From: Hahellaceae bacterium
GTDB taxonomy: Bacteria; Pseudomonadota; Gammaproteobacteria; Pseudomonadales; Oleiphilaceae
NCBI GenBank assembly: GCA_024234575.1
Contig: JACKOB010000005.1
Location: forward strand, 248,001 to 312,000
DNA: 64,000 bases
Reading direction: 5' to 3'
Made by a program: the position numbers and the translations under genes. The first letter of the stretch is position 1. Every line of letters begins with the position of its first letter. Below the pieces are notes generated by a model. It saw only the letters and a list, made by a program, of their open reading frames with translations, had not been told where the DNA came from and searched no databases. Below, piece by piece: positions 54,782 through 63,020 of the stretch.

Positions 54782-57751
54782 CTAATGGCTGACCGATATT
54801 TTGAATGCACTGCTCTCTAAACGAATAGGTTTATGAATATGGTAGCCTTGCGAGTAATCGATGCCGATTGTTATCAGTTGTTGCCTGATCTCTTCGTTTT
54901 CAACAAATTCGCCAACAGTTTCGATTCCCATCGCCTGGGCAACATCACAAATTGACTTAACCATCGCCAAGTCAACAGCATTATCAGTAAGGTTCCTGAT
55001 AAATACACCATCAATTTTTATAAAATCTACGCGCAGCTCTTTAAGGTATGCGTAGGAAGAAAATCCGGTGCCGAAATCATCCAGCGCAAAACGACAACCA
55101 AGATCACGAAATTTGCTGATAAAGAGTTGCGTGTTATCAATATGCGTAATAGCCATACCTTCGGTGATTTCAAAGCAGAGTTTTTCTGCAGGTATCTGAA
55201 ACTCGTCCATCACACTAACCAAAAAAGACGGAAACGTCTGATCACCCAAACTCTGCGTACTGATATTAATGCTGGCACACGCGAGGTCGTGCAGATGCTC
55301 CGGGTTCTGCTGCAGCCAGGAGAAATAGTGCCGGATGACCCAGCGATCTATGTTCGGCATGAGATTGTAGCGTTCCGCTGCGGGTATAAACTGGCTCGGA
55401 GCGCACAGATTGCCGCTGCTATTTACCAGTCGCAGCAATATTTCGTAGTGATGACCAGCGTCCCGGTTTTTGTTAGACGAAATATTCTGAAACACCAAAA
55501 AGAACTGATCGTTGGCAATAGCGTCCTTAATGATTGACACCCATTGCATTTCGAGCTGCCTGAACTCGAGCTCGCGGTCTGATTCGACAAAGGTGTGCAC
55601 GCGATTCCTGCCCTGGTCTTTCGCCTGGTAACAGGCCGTATCAGCCATTACCAGCACCTGCTCTATGGAATGATGAAACGGACATATTTCAACCAGCCCA
55701 ATACTTACCCCCAGGGTGTAACGCTTACCTTGCCAAACAAAAAGAAACTGCTCTACTAATACCCTAAACTCTTCGGCAATCAGACGGGCCTTCTCGAGGC
55801 GGGTATGTCCAAGCAAAACGCCAAACTCATCACCGCCCAGTCTCGCGATTATTTGCCCTTCGCCTAGTTGCCTTATCTTGTTTAGCAGGCGCTTACTGAG
55901 GTTTTTTAACAGCATATCTCCCGCAGTATGTCCGCAAAGATCGTTAACAATCTTGAACTGGTCAAGATCCATATACATCAGGCAACAAGACTCGGCCTGA
56001 TTTTTAACAGCGTTGAGTTTTTCAATTGCAGCACTTTCAAATGCCCGCCGGTTATAGAATCCGGTAAGCGAGTCATGTTCCGCCAAGTGCCTTAATTGTT
56101 CTTCAAAGGCCTTTCTTTGCGTAATATCTATCAGTGTACCTTCAAGATAAGTCTGCCCGGTTTCACTATCTTCACTCAACCGGGCGGAAATATTCACCCA
56201 GATAGAATCTTCCAGCCGGTTGTACAGGCGGGTTTCGTAGTCGACAACTTGCTGTTGGCTGCACACTTCCGTCAATAAACGGGAAAACTCTGCCGCACGC
56301 AATCGGAACACATTGTCCGGAACCTGACCACCATTGAGCTGATCAGCCCCTCCTTCAGTAATACCAACCAGTTTTAGAAACGCGGGATTGGCCCGCAAGA
56401 GCGTTCCTGACTGTGCAAACGTAAAAATGCCTTCCAGCGCGTTTTCATATAAAGATTGAAAACGCTGCAGCGAACCTATGGCCTGGCTCTGAGCTTTTTC
56501 TTTCGCCCGGCGCTCGGCATTTATTCTATCCGCCAAGGCCAGCGCCAGTATAATGATGCCAGCGACAGCGCCAATATTACCTGCGTACTCGGTCACTGCC
56601 GAGTATGGGATTAACCCCATCTTGCTTGAAGACTTCAGCAATATCCCAAGGAAGTAAGCTGCCCAGGCAAAAGTATAAAATCGTGCAATGCGCGGCGAAT
56701 GCTTTAGCATCGCCATACAGATAAAAAGCACTCCACTCATGGTAACAAGCGTAATTGCGCCATTTAAAACAGCGGCTTGTCGATAGGGTAAAAACTGGGT
56801 AATAACAGCAGAGACAACCGTTGTAACCAATAGCGCTTTTATACCTGTCTGCAGAAAACCCACCGCCGGAATCGGTAGAAGCGCCCGGGTAAACAAGACC
56901 GTCGCAATGCAACCAAAAGAAATCAGTGTCACCGTGGATATTTGATGCCATGCGGGTGAATTTGGCCAAAACCATTGATAAGCAAACCCATCCAGCGAGC
57001 TATGAATACCTGCGATAGACAAGGTAAAAAAGGTATAAAACAGATAGCTTCTTTCTCTTACAAAAACAAAAAGGCATAGGTTGTACGCGCTCATAATCAG
57101 AATCGCGCTGAGAAAACATCCATAAAGAAAGACATACGAGAATTTATCGAGCAAAAACGCATCTTTCTGCCATATCGACAGAGGTACCTGTACCGACCCT
57201 TTCGATTGCACCCGAATAAACACTTGCTTTTGCTGATCTTTACGCAGCTCTACAGGAAATAAAAACGTCGGGTAATCAACGGGTCGCTCGTTGAAGGCAA
57301 GCGTATCACCTGCGATATATTTCTCAGAAAGCAGGCCGTCGGCATAGGTATAAAACTCGATGGAATCAAGCAATGAGTAATCGATATGCACATACAAGTC
57401 TATGGCACGGCTACTGAGATTTTGTATGTCAAAACTAAACCAATAGACACTTTCGGAGAAACCGAAGTTAGCGATATTGCCGGGCAAGTGTGACCACTCT
57501 TTTCCGGAAAGCTCTCTGGCAGCATTTGCGGTTAGTGTGCCGGAACGATCCTCATAATAGAAAAAACGCTCTGCAGAGGTGATGACCTGATGGCTGTCAT
57601 CAAGGTGGATGGTCGTTGTTGAAGCTGAAACCGATACGACCGAAAAAAACGATAGCAAAAATAAAACGACCCTACCCAAAAGCAAATACTTTCGCTCTTC
57701 AGCCCGATCACAAACAGTAGGAGTCAACATCAACAATTTGCGCAATAGCAT
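54782..57751 (-). CDS. 7TMR-DISM receptor with PAS-GGDEF-EAL output
   Basis: The 989-residue protein starts with a signal/TM segment (LLLGRVVLFLLSFFSVVSVSAS), a DISMED2 sugar-binding-like periplasmic domain (about 45-180: SVYWFSFDIQNLSSRAIDLYVHID, FLFPVELRKDQQKQVFIRVQSKG) and a seven-helix membrane domain (about 200-410). PAS (about 425-545), GGDEF (ARLGGDEFGVLLG, about 636) and EAL (EILLRL, about 768, with DDFGTGFSSYAYLKEL) follow. The GGDEF lacks the RxxD I-site (GEGQ instead). The EAL glutamate is kept, as EIL. DISM receptors respond to external carbohydrate-like ligands; here the signal is relayed to c-di-GMP level. Confidence 0.93.
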   Translation of the reverse strand: MLLRKLLMLTPTVCDRAEERKYLLLGRVVLFLLSFFSVVSVSASTTTIHLDDSHQVITSAERFFYYEDRSGTLTANAARELSGKEWSHLPGNIANFGFSESVYWFSFDIQNLSSRAIDLYVHIDYSLLDSIEFYTYADGLLSEKYIAGDTLAFNERPVDYPTFLFPVELRKDQQKQVFIRVQSKGSVQVPLSIWQKDAFLLDKFSYVFLYGCFLSAILIMSAYNLCLFVFVRERSYLFYTFFTLSIAGIHSSLDGFAYQWFWPNSPAWHQISTVTLISFGCIATVLFTRALLPIPAVGFLQTGIKALLVTTVVSAVITQFLPYRQAAVLNGAITLVTMSGVLFICMAMLKHSPRIARFYTFAWAAYFLGILLKSSSKMGLIPYSAVTEYAGNIGAVAGIIILALALADRINAERRAKEKAQSQAIGSLQRFQSLYENALEGIFTFAQSGTLLRANPAFLKLVGITEGGADQLNGGQVPDNVFRLRAAEFSRLLTEVCSQQQVVDYETRLYNRLEDSIWVNISARLSEDSETGQTYLEGTLIDITQRKAFEEQLRHLAEHDSLTGFYNRRAFESAAIEKLNAVKNQAESCCLMYMDLDQFKIVNDLCGHTAGDMLLKNLSKRLLNKIRQLGEGQIIARLGGDEFGVLLGHTRLEKARLIAEEFRVLVEQFLFVWQGKRYTLGVSIGLVEICPFHHSIEQVLVMADTACYQAKDQGRNRVHTFVESDRELEFRQLEMQWVSIIKDAIANDQFFLVFQNISSNKNRDAGHHYEILLRLVNSSGNLCAPSQFIPAAERYNLMPNIDRWVIRHYFSWLQQNPEHLHDLACASINISTQSLGDQTFPSFLVSVMDEFQIPAEKLCFEITEGMAITHIDNTQLFISKFRDLGCRFALDDFGTGFSSYAYLKELRVDFIKIDGVFIRNLTDNAVDLAMVKSICDVAQAMGIETVGEFVENEEIRQQLITIGIDYSQGYHIHKPIRLESSAFKISVSH

Positions 57752-57771
57752 GCGTTGCCTTTTTATTATTA

Positions 57772-57915
57772 GGGAACCTCAGATTAATTCGCCGAGCAAG
57801 ATGAATAGCAAGGCGGACGGAACGCAGAAAGCGAGACATATCATAGAGATAGGCGAGCTATCGAGTACCGCCCAACGCAGCTATTCGCTTGCGCAGGCAA
57901 TTAATCAGAGGTTTC
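57772..57915. mobile_element. Possible MITE: short element with terminal inverted repeats
   Basis: GGAACCTCAGATTAATT (57773-57788 region) and its near reverse complement AATTAATCAGAGGTTTC (57898-57914 region) bound about 143 bp. The arms differ only at one internal base and at the ends. The interior holds no ORF. A TAG or GTAG near each edge could be a target duplication but is too short to trust. No transposase is nearby, so this would be a non-autonomous remnant. Confidence 0.4.
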
Positions 57916-58033
57916 GTAGATCAAAAAAGCAACACTTTAGCAGTTTATAGCGGTAAGAAAAGTAGAATTTTGTACAAGATTTGTAGTGGTTTTTATTATG
58001 CGAAGTATCATAACAAATGTCGGCCACTCTTAA

Positions 58034-58675
58034 TTACGTTAGGTTCTTCCGTATCAGGTCGATTGTCTCATCCGCAGCAAGATAGTTTACTGGTATATGT
58101 ATCAGCTGCTCGCAGCTAAGCAACACCAGCGATGGAAAGCCAGGCACCTGCCACTTTCGCGACAGTGCTATCTGCGCCAGAAGTTGATTATTAATCTCGT
58201 CGGACAGTAAATCTGACGCAAACTTTTCTGGATCAAGGCCTATCTCGGTAGCCAATTGACAATGCGTTGAGGTATCAGACGGGTTCAATGCCCGCAGATA
58301 ATACGCCTGCTGCAAGGCAAATATCATCTCGCGCTCTTGTAGCTGGGCTTTCGCCGCCAACACAGCGCGGCAGGCAGGATAGGTCGAGCGACGTGGGGTG
58401 CATTTGTGCCAGAAATCGAAATTAAATGGCGTACCCAGTTGGCTGTTAATCTTTCGCCAGTATGACTGAATGGCCAGCGCCATATCTGCCGGCATGGGGG
58501 TGTCAGAGTCTGGCGCCAAACCACCCAGACAATACTCGATAACAACATCATCGCATAGCGCAGACTCGACTTTTTCCCACGTGGGCCGGTAGCCCCAGCA
58601 CCAGCTGCACATGGGGTCATGAAAATAGTATAGCGTGGCTGCTTTTTTACCCTCAGTTTGTGCGGTCATGTACAT
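58034..58675 (-). CDS. DsbA-family thioredoxin-fold oxidoreductase (COG3531-type)
   Basis: This 213-residue protein has the thioredoxin-like active site CSWC (Cys23-Cys26, in HDPMCSWCWGY). The helical insertion and the cis-proline region VPGFPSLVLL are typical of DsbA/FrnE relatives. There is no signal peptide, so it probably acts in the cytoplasm, unlike DsbA. The start ATG touches the stop of the TlpA-like gene (TGAATG); the next in-frame ATG at 58669 is possible. Its pairing with an exported thioredoxin suggests the two genes were kept together as an oxidoreductase pair. Confidence 0.88.
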   Translation of the reverse strand: MYMTAQTEGKKAATLYYFHDPMCSWCWGYRPTWEKVESALCDDVVIEYCLGGLAPDSDTPMPADMALAIQSYWRKINSQLGTPFNFDFWHKCTPRRSTYPACRAVLAAKAQLQEREMIFALQQAYYLRALNPSDTSTHCQLATEIGLDPEKFASDLLSDEINNQLLAQIALSRKWQVPGFPSLVLLSCEQLIHIPVNYLAADETIDLIRKNLT

Positions 58676-59212
58676 TCACTTTGATTCGAGTTTTGGCTCT
58701 GATGTGGGGTCAGACAAGAGAGATAAACGTTTTTCAATTTCGTCCTGCAGGTATTTCAGGTATGCCGGACTATAACCCTGATGTGCAATGATAACATGCC
58801 CTTGCTGGTCAATGAGAAATGAAGCAGGCAACCCAACTAACTGGTATTTTTGCTGAGTAGCGCCGGTGCTTTCACGCAAGACGGGAACGCTAACAGGATA
58901 CTTGTTTAAAAACTGTAAGCCTTCCTCTTTGGTAACATCTACATTAATTGCCAACACTTCGAAGGCGTCTTCGCCATAGTTGGATTGCAGATGTTTTCGC
59001 AAATTGTCATAGGCCGGTAATGATGTCTGACATGGACCGCACCAGGAAGCCCAAAAATCGATCAAAACCAACTGACCACGATAGTCTTCAAGCTGACGGA
59101 CTTCGTCATTGTAAATACTGGGTAAGGCGAAGTTAGGGGCAAGGTTACTTTCTGCCCTTAAAACTTGCGAAAAAAGTGTCAGAAGTGCAAACGCCGTAAT
59201 AGTAAGTCGCAT
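58676..59212 (-). CDS. Exported TlpA/ResA-like thioredoxin
   Basis: Signal peptide (LTITAFALLTLFSQVLRAE), then an AhpC/TSA-redoxin fold: LAPNFALPSIYNDEVRQLEDYRGQLVLIDFWASWCGPCQTSLPAYDNL, with the WCGPC active site Cys58-Cys61, and GLPASFLIDQQGHVI before the cis-proline. These periplasmic thiol-disulfide proteins reduce cytochrome c or other substrates. At 178 residues it has the usual ResA/TlpA size. It is immediately followed by the DsbA-family gene with no gap. Confidence 0.92.
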   Translation of the reverse strand: MRLTITAFALLTLFSQVLRAESNLAPNFALPSIYNDEVRQLEDYRGQLVLIDFWASWCGPCQTSLPAYDNLRKHLQSNYGEDAFEVLAINVDVTKEEGLQFLNKYPVSVPVLRESTGATQQKYQLVGLPASFLIDQQGHVIIAHQGYSPAYLKYLQDEIEKRLSLLSDPTSEPKLESK

Positions 59213-59274
59213 AAAAAATTAAGCTAAGCCGGATTAACAGTTAAAAACCTGAGACCAATAATTTACCAGTTAGT

Positions 59275-59928
59275 TCAATATCTCATATATCGCAACACCT
59301 GCCCTGGAAAAGGTTTATCCAGAAAAGTATCGGTAAGCGGCTTGCTCTGACTATGGGAAAACCCGAGGGTGACCATTTTTTTACTGAACTTGGCGTGGTT
59401 TCCTCGGCCCGGATCGACGAGGATTACTTCACAATTCGGGTTGGCATGCTGATTGATAAAGGCGGCCAACAACTCTATGTGCTCCCGCTCATACAACACA
59501 TCACTACCGATAATGACATCGAATAAGCCAAGGTCGCTTATTTCGTCGGCCCAGCCTGTGCGCTTAAAAGGTATGGCTCTGCCATTGTTTAGTAGTACGT
59601 TTGCGGCTAAAAACCCCCCGGCTTCCGGGTGATAGTCGGTCGCGGTGATATCAGCCAAACGATGGTTTAACAGCAGGCTGGCCAAAGCGATACCACAGCC
59701 CACCTCGAGAATGCGCTTTCCTTCGAACGGATAATCAAGCATGACATTTGCCAATACCTGACCCGATGCCCAGACGATACCAAACAAAGGCCAGGTTGCA
59801 GAAGAAATACCCAATGCTTCGGCAACACCGTCATCGTCTAAAAACTGCTGGTTATCACGAAGAGTTCTGACATGGATATCTATCTTGCCAAACTCGATGG
59901 TCTGGTACCGTAAGCGCAAAGGCTGCAT
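59275..59928 (-). CDS. Class I SAM methyltransferase, METTL21/ETFB-KMT-like
   Basis: The 217-residue protein has the SAM fold: ILEVGCGIALASLLLNHRLADITATDYHPE (motif I and motif II) and FDVIIGSDVLYEREHIELL (post-I), preceded by the N-terminal SSATWPLFGIVWASGQVL. Those features match the small protein-lysine (METTL21/nicotinamide N-methyltransferase-like) group in which the substrate is usually a protein. The real target is unknown. It is the first gene of the leftward group with TlpA and DsbA-like genes, about 60 bp ahead of them. Confidence 0.82.
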   Translation of the reverse strand: MQPLRLRYQTIEFGKIDIHVRTLRDNQQFLDDDGVAEALGISSATWPLFGIVWASGQVLANVMLDYPFEGKRILEVGCGIALASLLLNHRLADITATDYHPEAGGFLAANVLLNNGRAIPFKRTGWADEISDLGLFDVIIGSDVLYEREHIELLAAFINQHANPNCEVILVDPGRGNHAKFSKKMVTLGFSHSQSKPLTDTFLDKPFPGQVLRYMRY

Positions 59929-60229
59929 AAATCACCTGAAAGTGGAAAAACGCAGCACCCTAAATGAGTGAAAACTAGCTACGCAGGAGGGACCATCACC
60001 ATACACGCTTACACTGAACTTCACCAACGATATCTGTTGCGTAACCTCTCACCCGCATAAAGTACGAATAATATGTGCATACGCAAAGATTACTTGTGAA
60101 GGGGAGCCACGTGATCGGGGCCGTCTGCCGCAAAAAAACAGCGGCATACGAGCACCCAGAAGGGAAGCAGCGGGCCAGCAAAACATAAGCGTTTGGCTCT
60201 ACGCTGACCAGCGCTGTTAGATGGTGACG
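59929..60229. other. Intergenic region with one hairpin
   Basis: About 300 bp between the leftward methyltransferase and CBS genes. A TGCCGC/GCGGCA hairpin (60126-60146) with an A-rich loop is present, but no T-run. No gene or clear promoter is seen. Confidence 0.4.
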
Positions 60230-60718
60230 CTACTTGCTACGGGGAATACCGTAACCGCCACCGCCAACCAGCTCAAAAATATCGAGATCCTGCTCAATCA
60301 CCTGCCCTTTCTCACGGCTGCGATCAATTACTTGCTCAAGCTCATCCGTCATATACATAAAGAAGTCTCGGGACGAGATAATTCCCACATTCTTACCCTG
60401 ATCATTCACCACCGGCAGGTGTCTGAAGCCTCGGTCACGCAGAATTTGCGCACACTCTTTAACATGCATAGACTCTTTCGCCACAACAGGATTCGCTGTT
60501 GCCACTTCTCTTACCGGCATACCCTTGGGATCTCTACCGGCCGCTGCGATGCGATTTAATGCATCACGCTCGGTAAAGATACCTACCAGCTTGCCACCTT
60601 CTACCAGCAGAATCGCACCCAGATTATGTTCTTTCATTCGCGATGCGACGACCTCGACAGTCTCATCCGGAGTTGCCGTGATCAAATTGGTTTTCATTAC
60701 ACTTTTAACGATAGCCAT
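60230..60718 (-). CDS. Tandem CBS-domain protein
   Basis: This 162-residue Bateman-module protein has VMKTNLITATPDETVEVVASRMKEHNLGAILLVEGGKLVGIFTERD and VATANPVVAKESMHVKECAQILRDRGFRHLPVVNDQGKNVGIISSRD, then a short tail. It belongs to the CBS pair family similar to Hrp1, separate from the one at 7229-7687. It may sense adenine nucleotides; no partner is evident, though the alkyl sulfatase lies in the opposite direction. The start ATG follows GGATAATA-like sequence. Confidence 0.88.
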   Translation of the reverse strand: MAIVKSVMKTNLITATPDETVEVVASRMKEHNLGAILLVEGGKLVGIFTERDALNRIAAAGRDPKGMPVREVATANPVVAKESMHVKECAQILRDRGFRHLPVVNDQGKNVGIISSRDFFMYMTDELEQVIDRSREKGQVIEQDLDIFELVGGGGYGIPRSK

Positions 60719-61014
60719 GTTGTTTATTATCCTTTTTTAAGCACATCTATTTATACATAAAGCATGATTGCAGCGGTACAAGGCCGCAACATTTGCCGTT
60801 AAAAACGCTAATTCAAACACAACGTTATGTTCACTGTCATTAAAAAACAAAAGCGTATTTTTTGCGTTGTTCCCGATCAAATACTTGCTCACTTCCAAGG
60901 CAGAATATCATCATCACGCGCATGAAAGCATTCACGCTATTTTCTCACTGGTCTATTCTTAAGTAACTTTATTATAAAGCCGCATAAAGCAAAGCCGAAC
61001 CAAGGATTCTATCT

Positions 61015-62994
61015 GTGAACAAACCCGCGTTAACGCTACTTACGATCATCACGACGATGACGCTCGCATCCTGTGACTCTGGCAACAATCAAGGAGCCAC
61101 AGACGCGAGCAAATATACGGCTCGTACCAACAGCAATGTGACCGCAATACTTCCGTTTGAAAATGAGTCTGATTTTGCAGAAGCTCGCCGAGGCCTCATC
61201 GCCAGTGCAGAGAGCTTGGTTGTCAAGAACGCTGCCAATGGTATGACGTGGGACCGTACTGCCTACGACTTTATTGAAGGTGATGCGCCGGATAGCGTAA
61301 ACCCCAGTTTATGGCGGCAGGCTTCGCTGAACAATATGCATGGATTATTCAAAGTAACCGATGGTATTTATCAATTGCGGGGATTTGATTTAGCCAATAT
61401 GTCGTTGATCGAAAGTAAATCTGGCTGGATTATTGTTGACCCGCTAACAACCACAGAAACAGCACGCACGGCGCTGGCATTTGCGCGCAAGCATCTGGGT
61501 AACAAGCCAGTCATCGCGATTCTGTTCACCCATAGCCATATCGATCACTTCGGTGGTGTGCAGGGCATACTGGAAAGCAGCCAAGGCGAAGGTATTGGTA
61601 GCAATGGTGCAGAAGTTCCAATCATTGCGCCAGCCGGTTTTATGGAAGAAGCCACCAGCGAAAACATCATTGCCGGAATCGCCATGGGGCGCCGGGCGAT
61701 GTATATGTATGGCAAGCGGTTACCGCGGTCAGCACACGGGCATATTGATTCCGGTCTTGGCAAAGAGCCAGCCTTGGGAGATTTCGGCATTGCCAAACCC
61801 ACGCAACTGATTCGGGAAACCAACGAAACGCTCTCTATTGACGGGGTACAGTTTGTCTTTCAGATTGCCAGTGGCTCTGAGGCACCAGCGGAATTCACCT
61901 TTTATTTGCCCGACTATAACGCCTTTTGTGGTGCCGAAATGGTGTCACGCACCATGCACAACCTCTACACATTGCGGGGAGCCAAAGTACGCGATGGCTT
62001 ACTGTGGAGTAACCTGATCGAAGAAAGCATGACGCTGTTTCCACAGACAGAAATTTACTTTGGCAGCCACCATTGGCCAATATGGGGAGCTGAGAAAATT
62101 CGGACATTTCTTACCGAGCAACGCGACACTTACAAATTTATTCACGACCAGTCGGTACGATTACTTAACGCAGGCCATACGGCCGAAGAAATAGCCGAGA
62201 TGATAAAGCTGCCGGCGTCGCTATCAACATCATTCTCTACTCGCGGCTACTACGGCACCCTCAAGCATAATGCCAAAGCGGTATATCAAGGCTACCTGGG
62301 CTGGTATGACGGCAACCCTGCTAATCTTGACCCTTTACCCGCCAGCCAAACAGCGGCTCGCTACGTTGATCTGATGGGAGGGGCTGATGAAGTGTTCGAA
62401 CAAGCCGAAGAGGCATTTGATGATGGCGACTATCGCTGGGCCGCCGAGCTTCTCAATAAACTGGTCTTTGCGGATGCAGACAATGAAGACGCTCGTCAGT
62501 TACTGGCCAAGACTTACGACCAGCTGGGCTATCAGTCTGAGTCGGCTCCTTGGCGTGATATTTACCTGACTGGCGCCTATGAATTGCGGCATGGCAATCC
62601 CGAAGAGGGAATTAAAATCAGCTTTATGGAGGGGGTTTTGCAACAAACGCCTGTCGAAAAATTTTTCGACTCGATGGCAGTCAGGCTAAATGGTCCTGAT
62701 GCCGAAGGGGTGAAGAGTCTTATCAATATCACCTTTACCGACTTACAAGAAACGCACGTGCTGCAGATTGTTAATTCTGTTTTGCATCACCGCAAACAAG
62801 CAGCAGACCCCAAAGCCACTGCTACGCTTAAACTGACTCATCCAATGTTTATAAAATTAGCCATTGGTAAAGCAGGGTTAAAAGATCTGCTATTCTCAGA
62901 AGATATACAATACGAAGGAAGCAAACTAGATTTAATAAGCTTCTTTTCTTTGTTTGATAAACCTACCGGTACGTTCTCTATCGTCACTCCTTGA
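61015..62994 (+). CDS. Alkyl sulfatase lipoprotein, metallo-beta-lactamase fold (SdsA1/YjcS type)
   Basis: This enzyme hydrolyses primary alkyl sulfates such as SDS to the alcohol and sulfate. The lipoprotein signal LTIITTMTLASC is followed by the N-terminal segment NESDFAEARRGLIAS, then the zinc motif HSHIDH (His173, His175, Asp177, His178). The later conserved GSHHWPIWG and RGYYGTLKHNAKAVYQ of the SdsA1 group come next. A helical dimerisation domain and a C-terminal SCP2-like lid follow. At 659 residues it is full length. The start is GTG at 61015. It is divergent from the CBS gene. Confidence 0.95.
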   Translation: MNKPALTLLTIITTMTLASCDSGNNQGATDASKYTARTNSNVTAILPFENESDFAEARRGLIASAESLVVKNAANGMTWDRTAYDFIEGDAPDSVNPSLWRQASLNNMHGLFKVTDGIYQLRGFDLANMSLIESKSGWIIVDPLTTTETARTALAFARKHLGNKPVIAILFTHSHIDHFGGVQGILESSQGEGIGSNGAEVPIIAPAGFMEEATSENIIAGIAMGRRAMYMYGKRLPRSAHGHIDSGLGKEPALGDFGIAKPTQLIRETNETLSIDGVQFVFQIASGSEAPAEFTFYLPDYNAFCGAEMVSRTMHNLYTLRGAKVRDGLLWSNLIEESMTLFPQTEIYFGSHHWPIWGAEKIRTFLTEQRDTYKFIHDQSVRLLNAGHTAEEIAEMIKLPASLSTSFSTRGYYGTLKHNAKAVYQGYLGWYDGNPANLDPLPASQTAARYVDLMGGADEVFEQAEEAFDDGDYRWAAELLNKLVFADADNEDARQLLAKTYDQLGYQSESAPWRDIYLTGAYELRHGNPEEGIKISFMEGVLQQTPVEKFFDSMAVRLNGPDAEGVKSLINITFTDLQETHVLQIVNSVLHHRKQAADPKATATLKLTHPMFIKLAIGKAGLKDLLFSEDIQYEGSKLDLISFFSLFDKPTGTFSIVTP

Positions 62995-63020
62995 CTTTTG
63001 ATGTACCGAAAAGGATCGCC

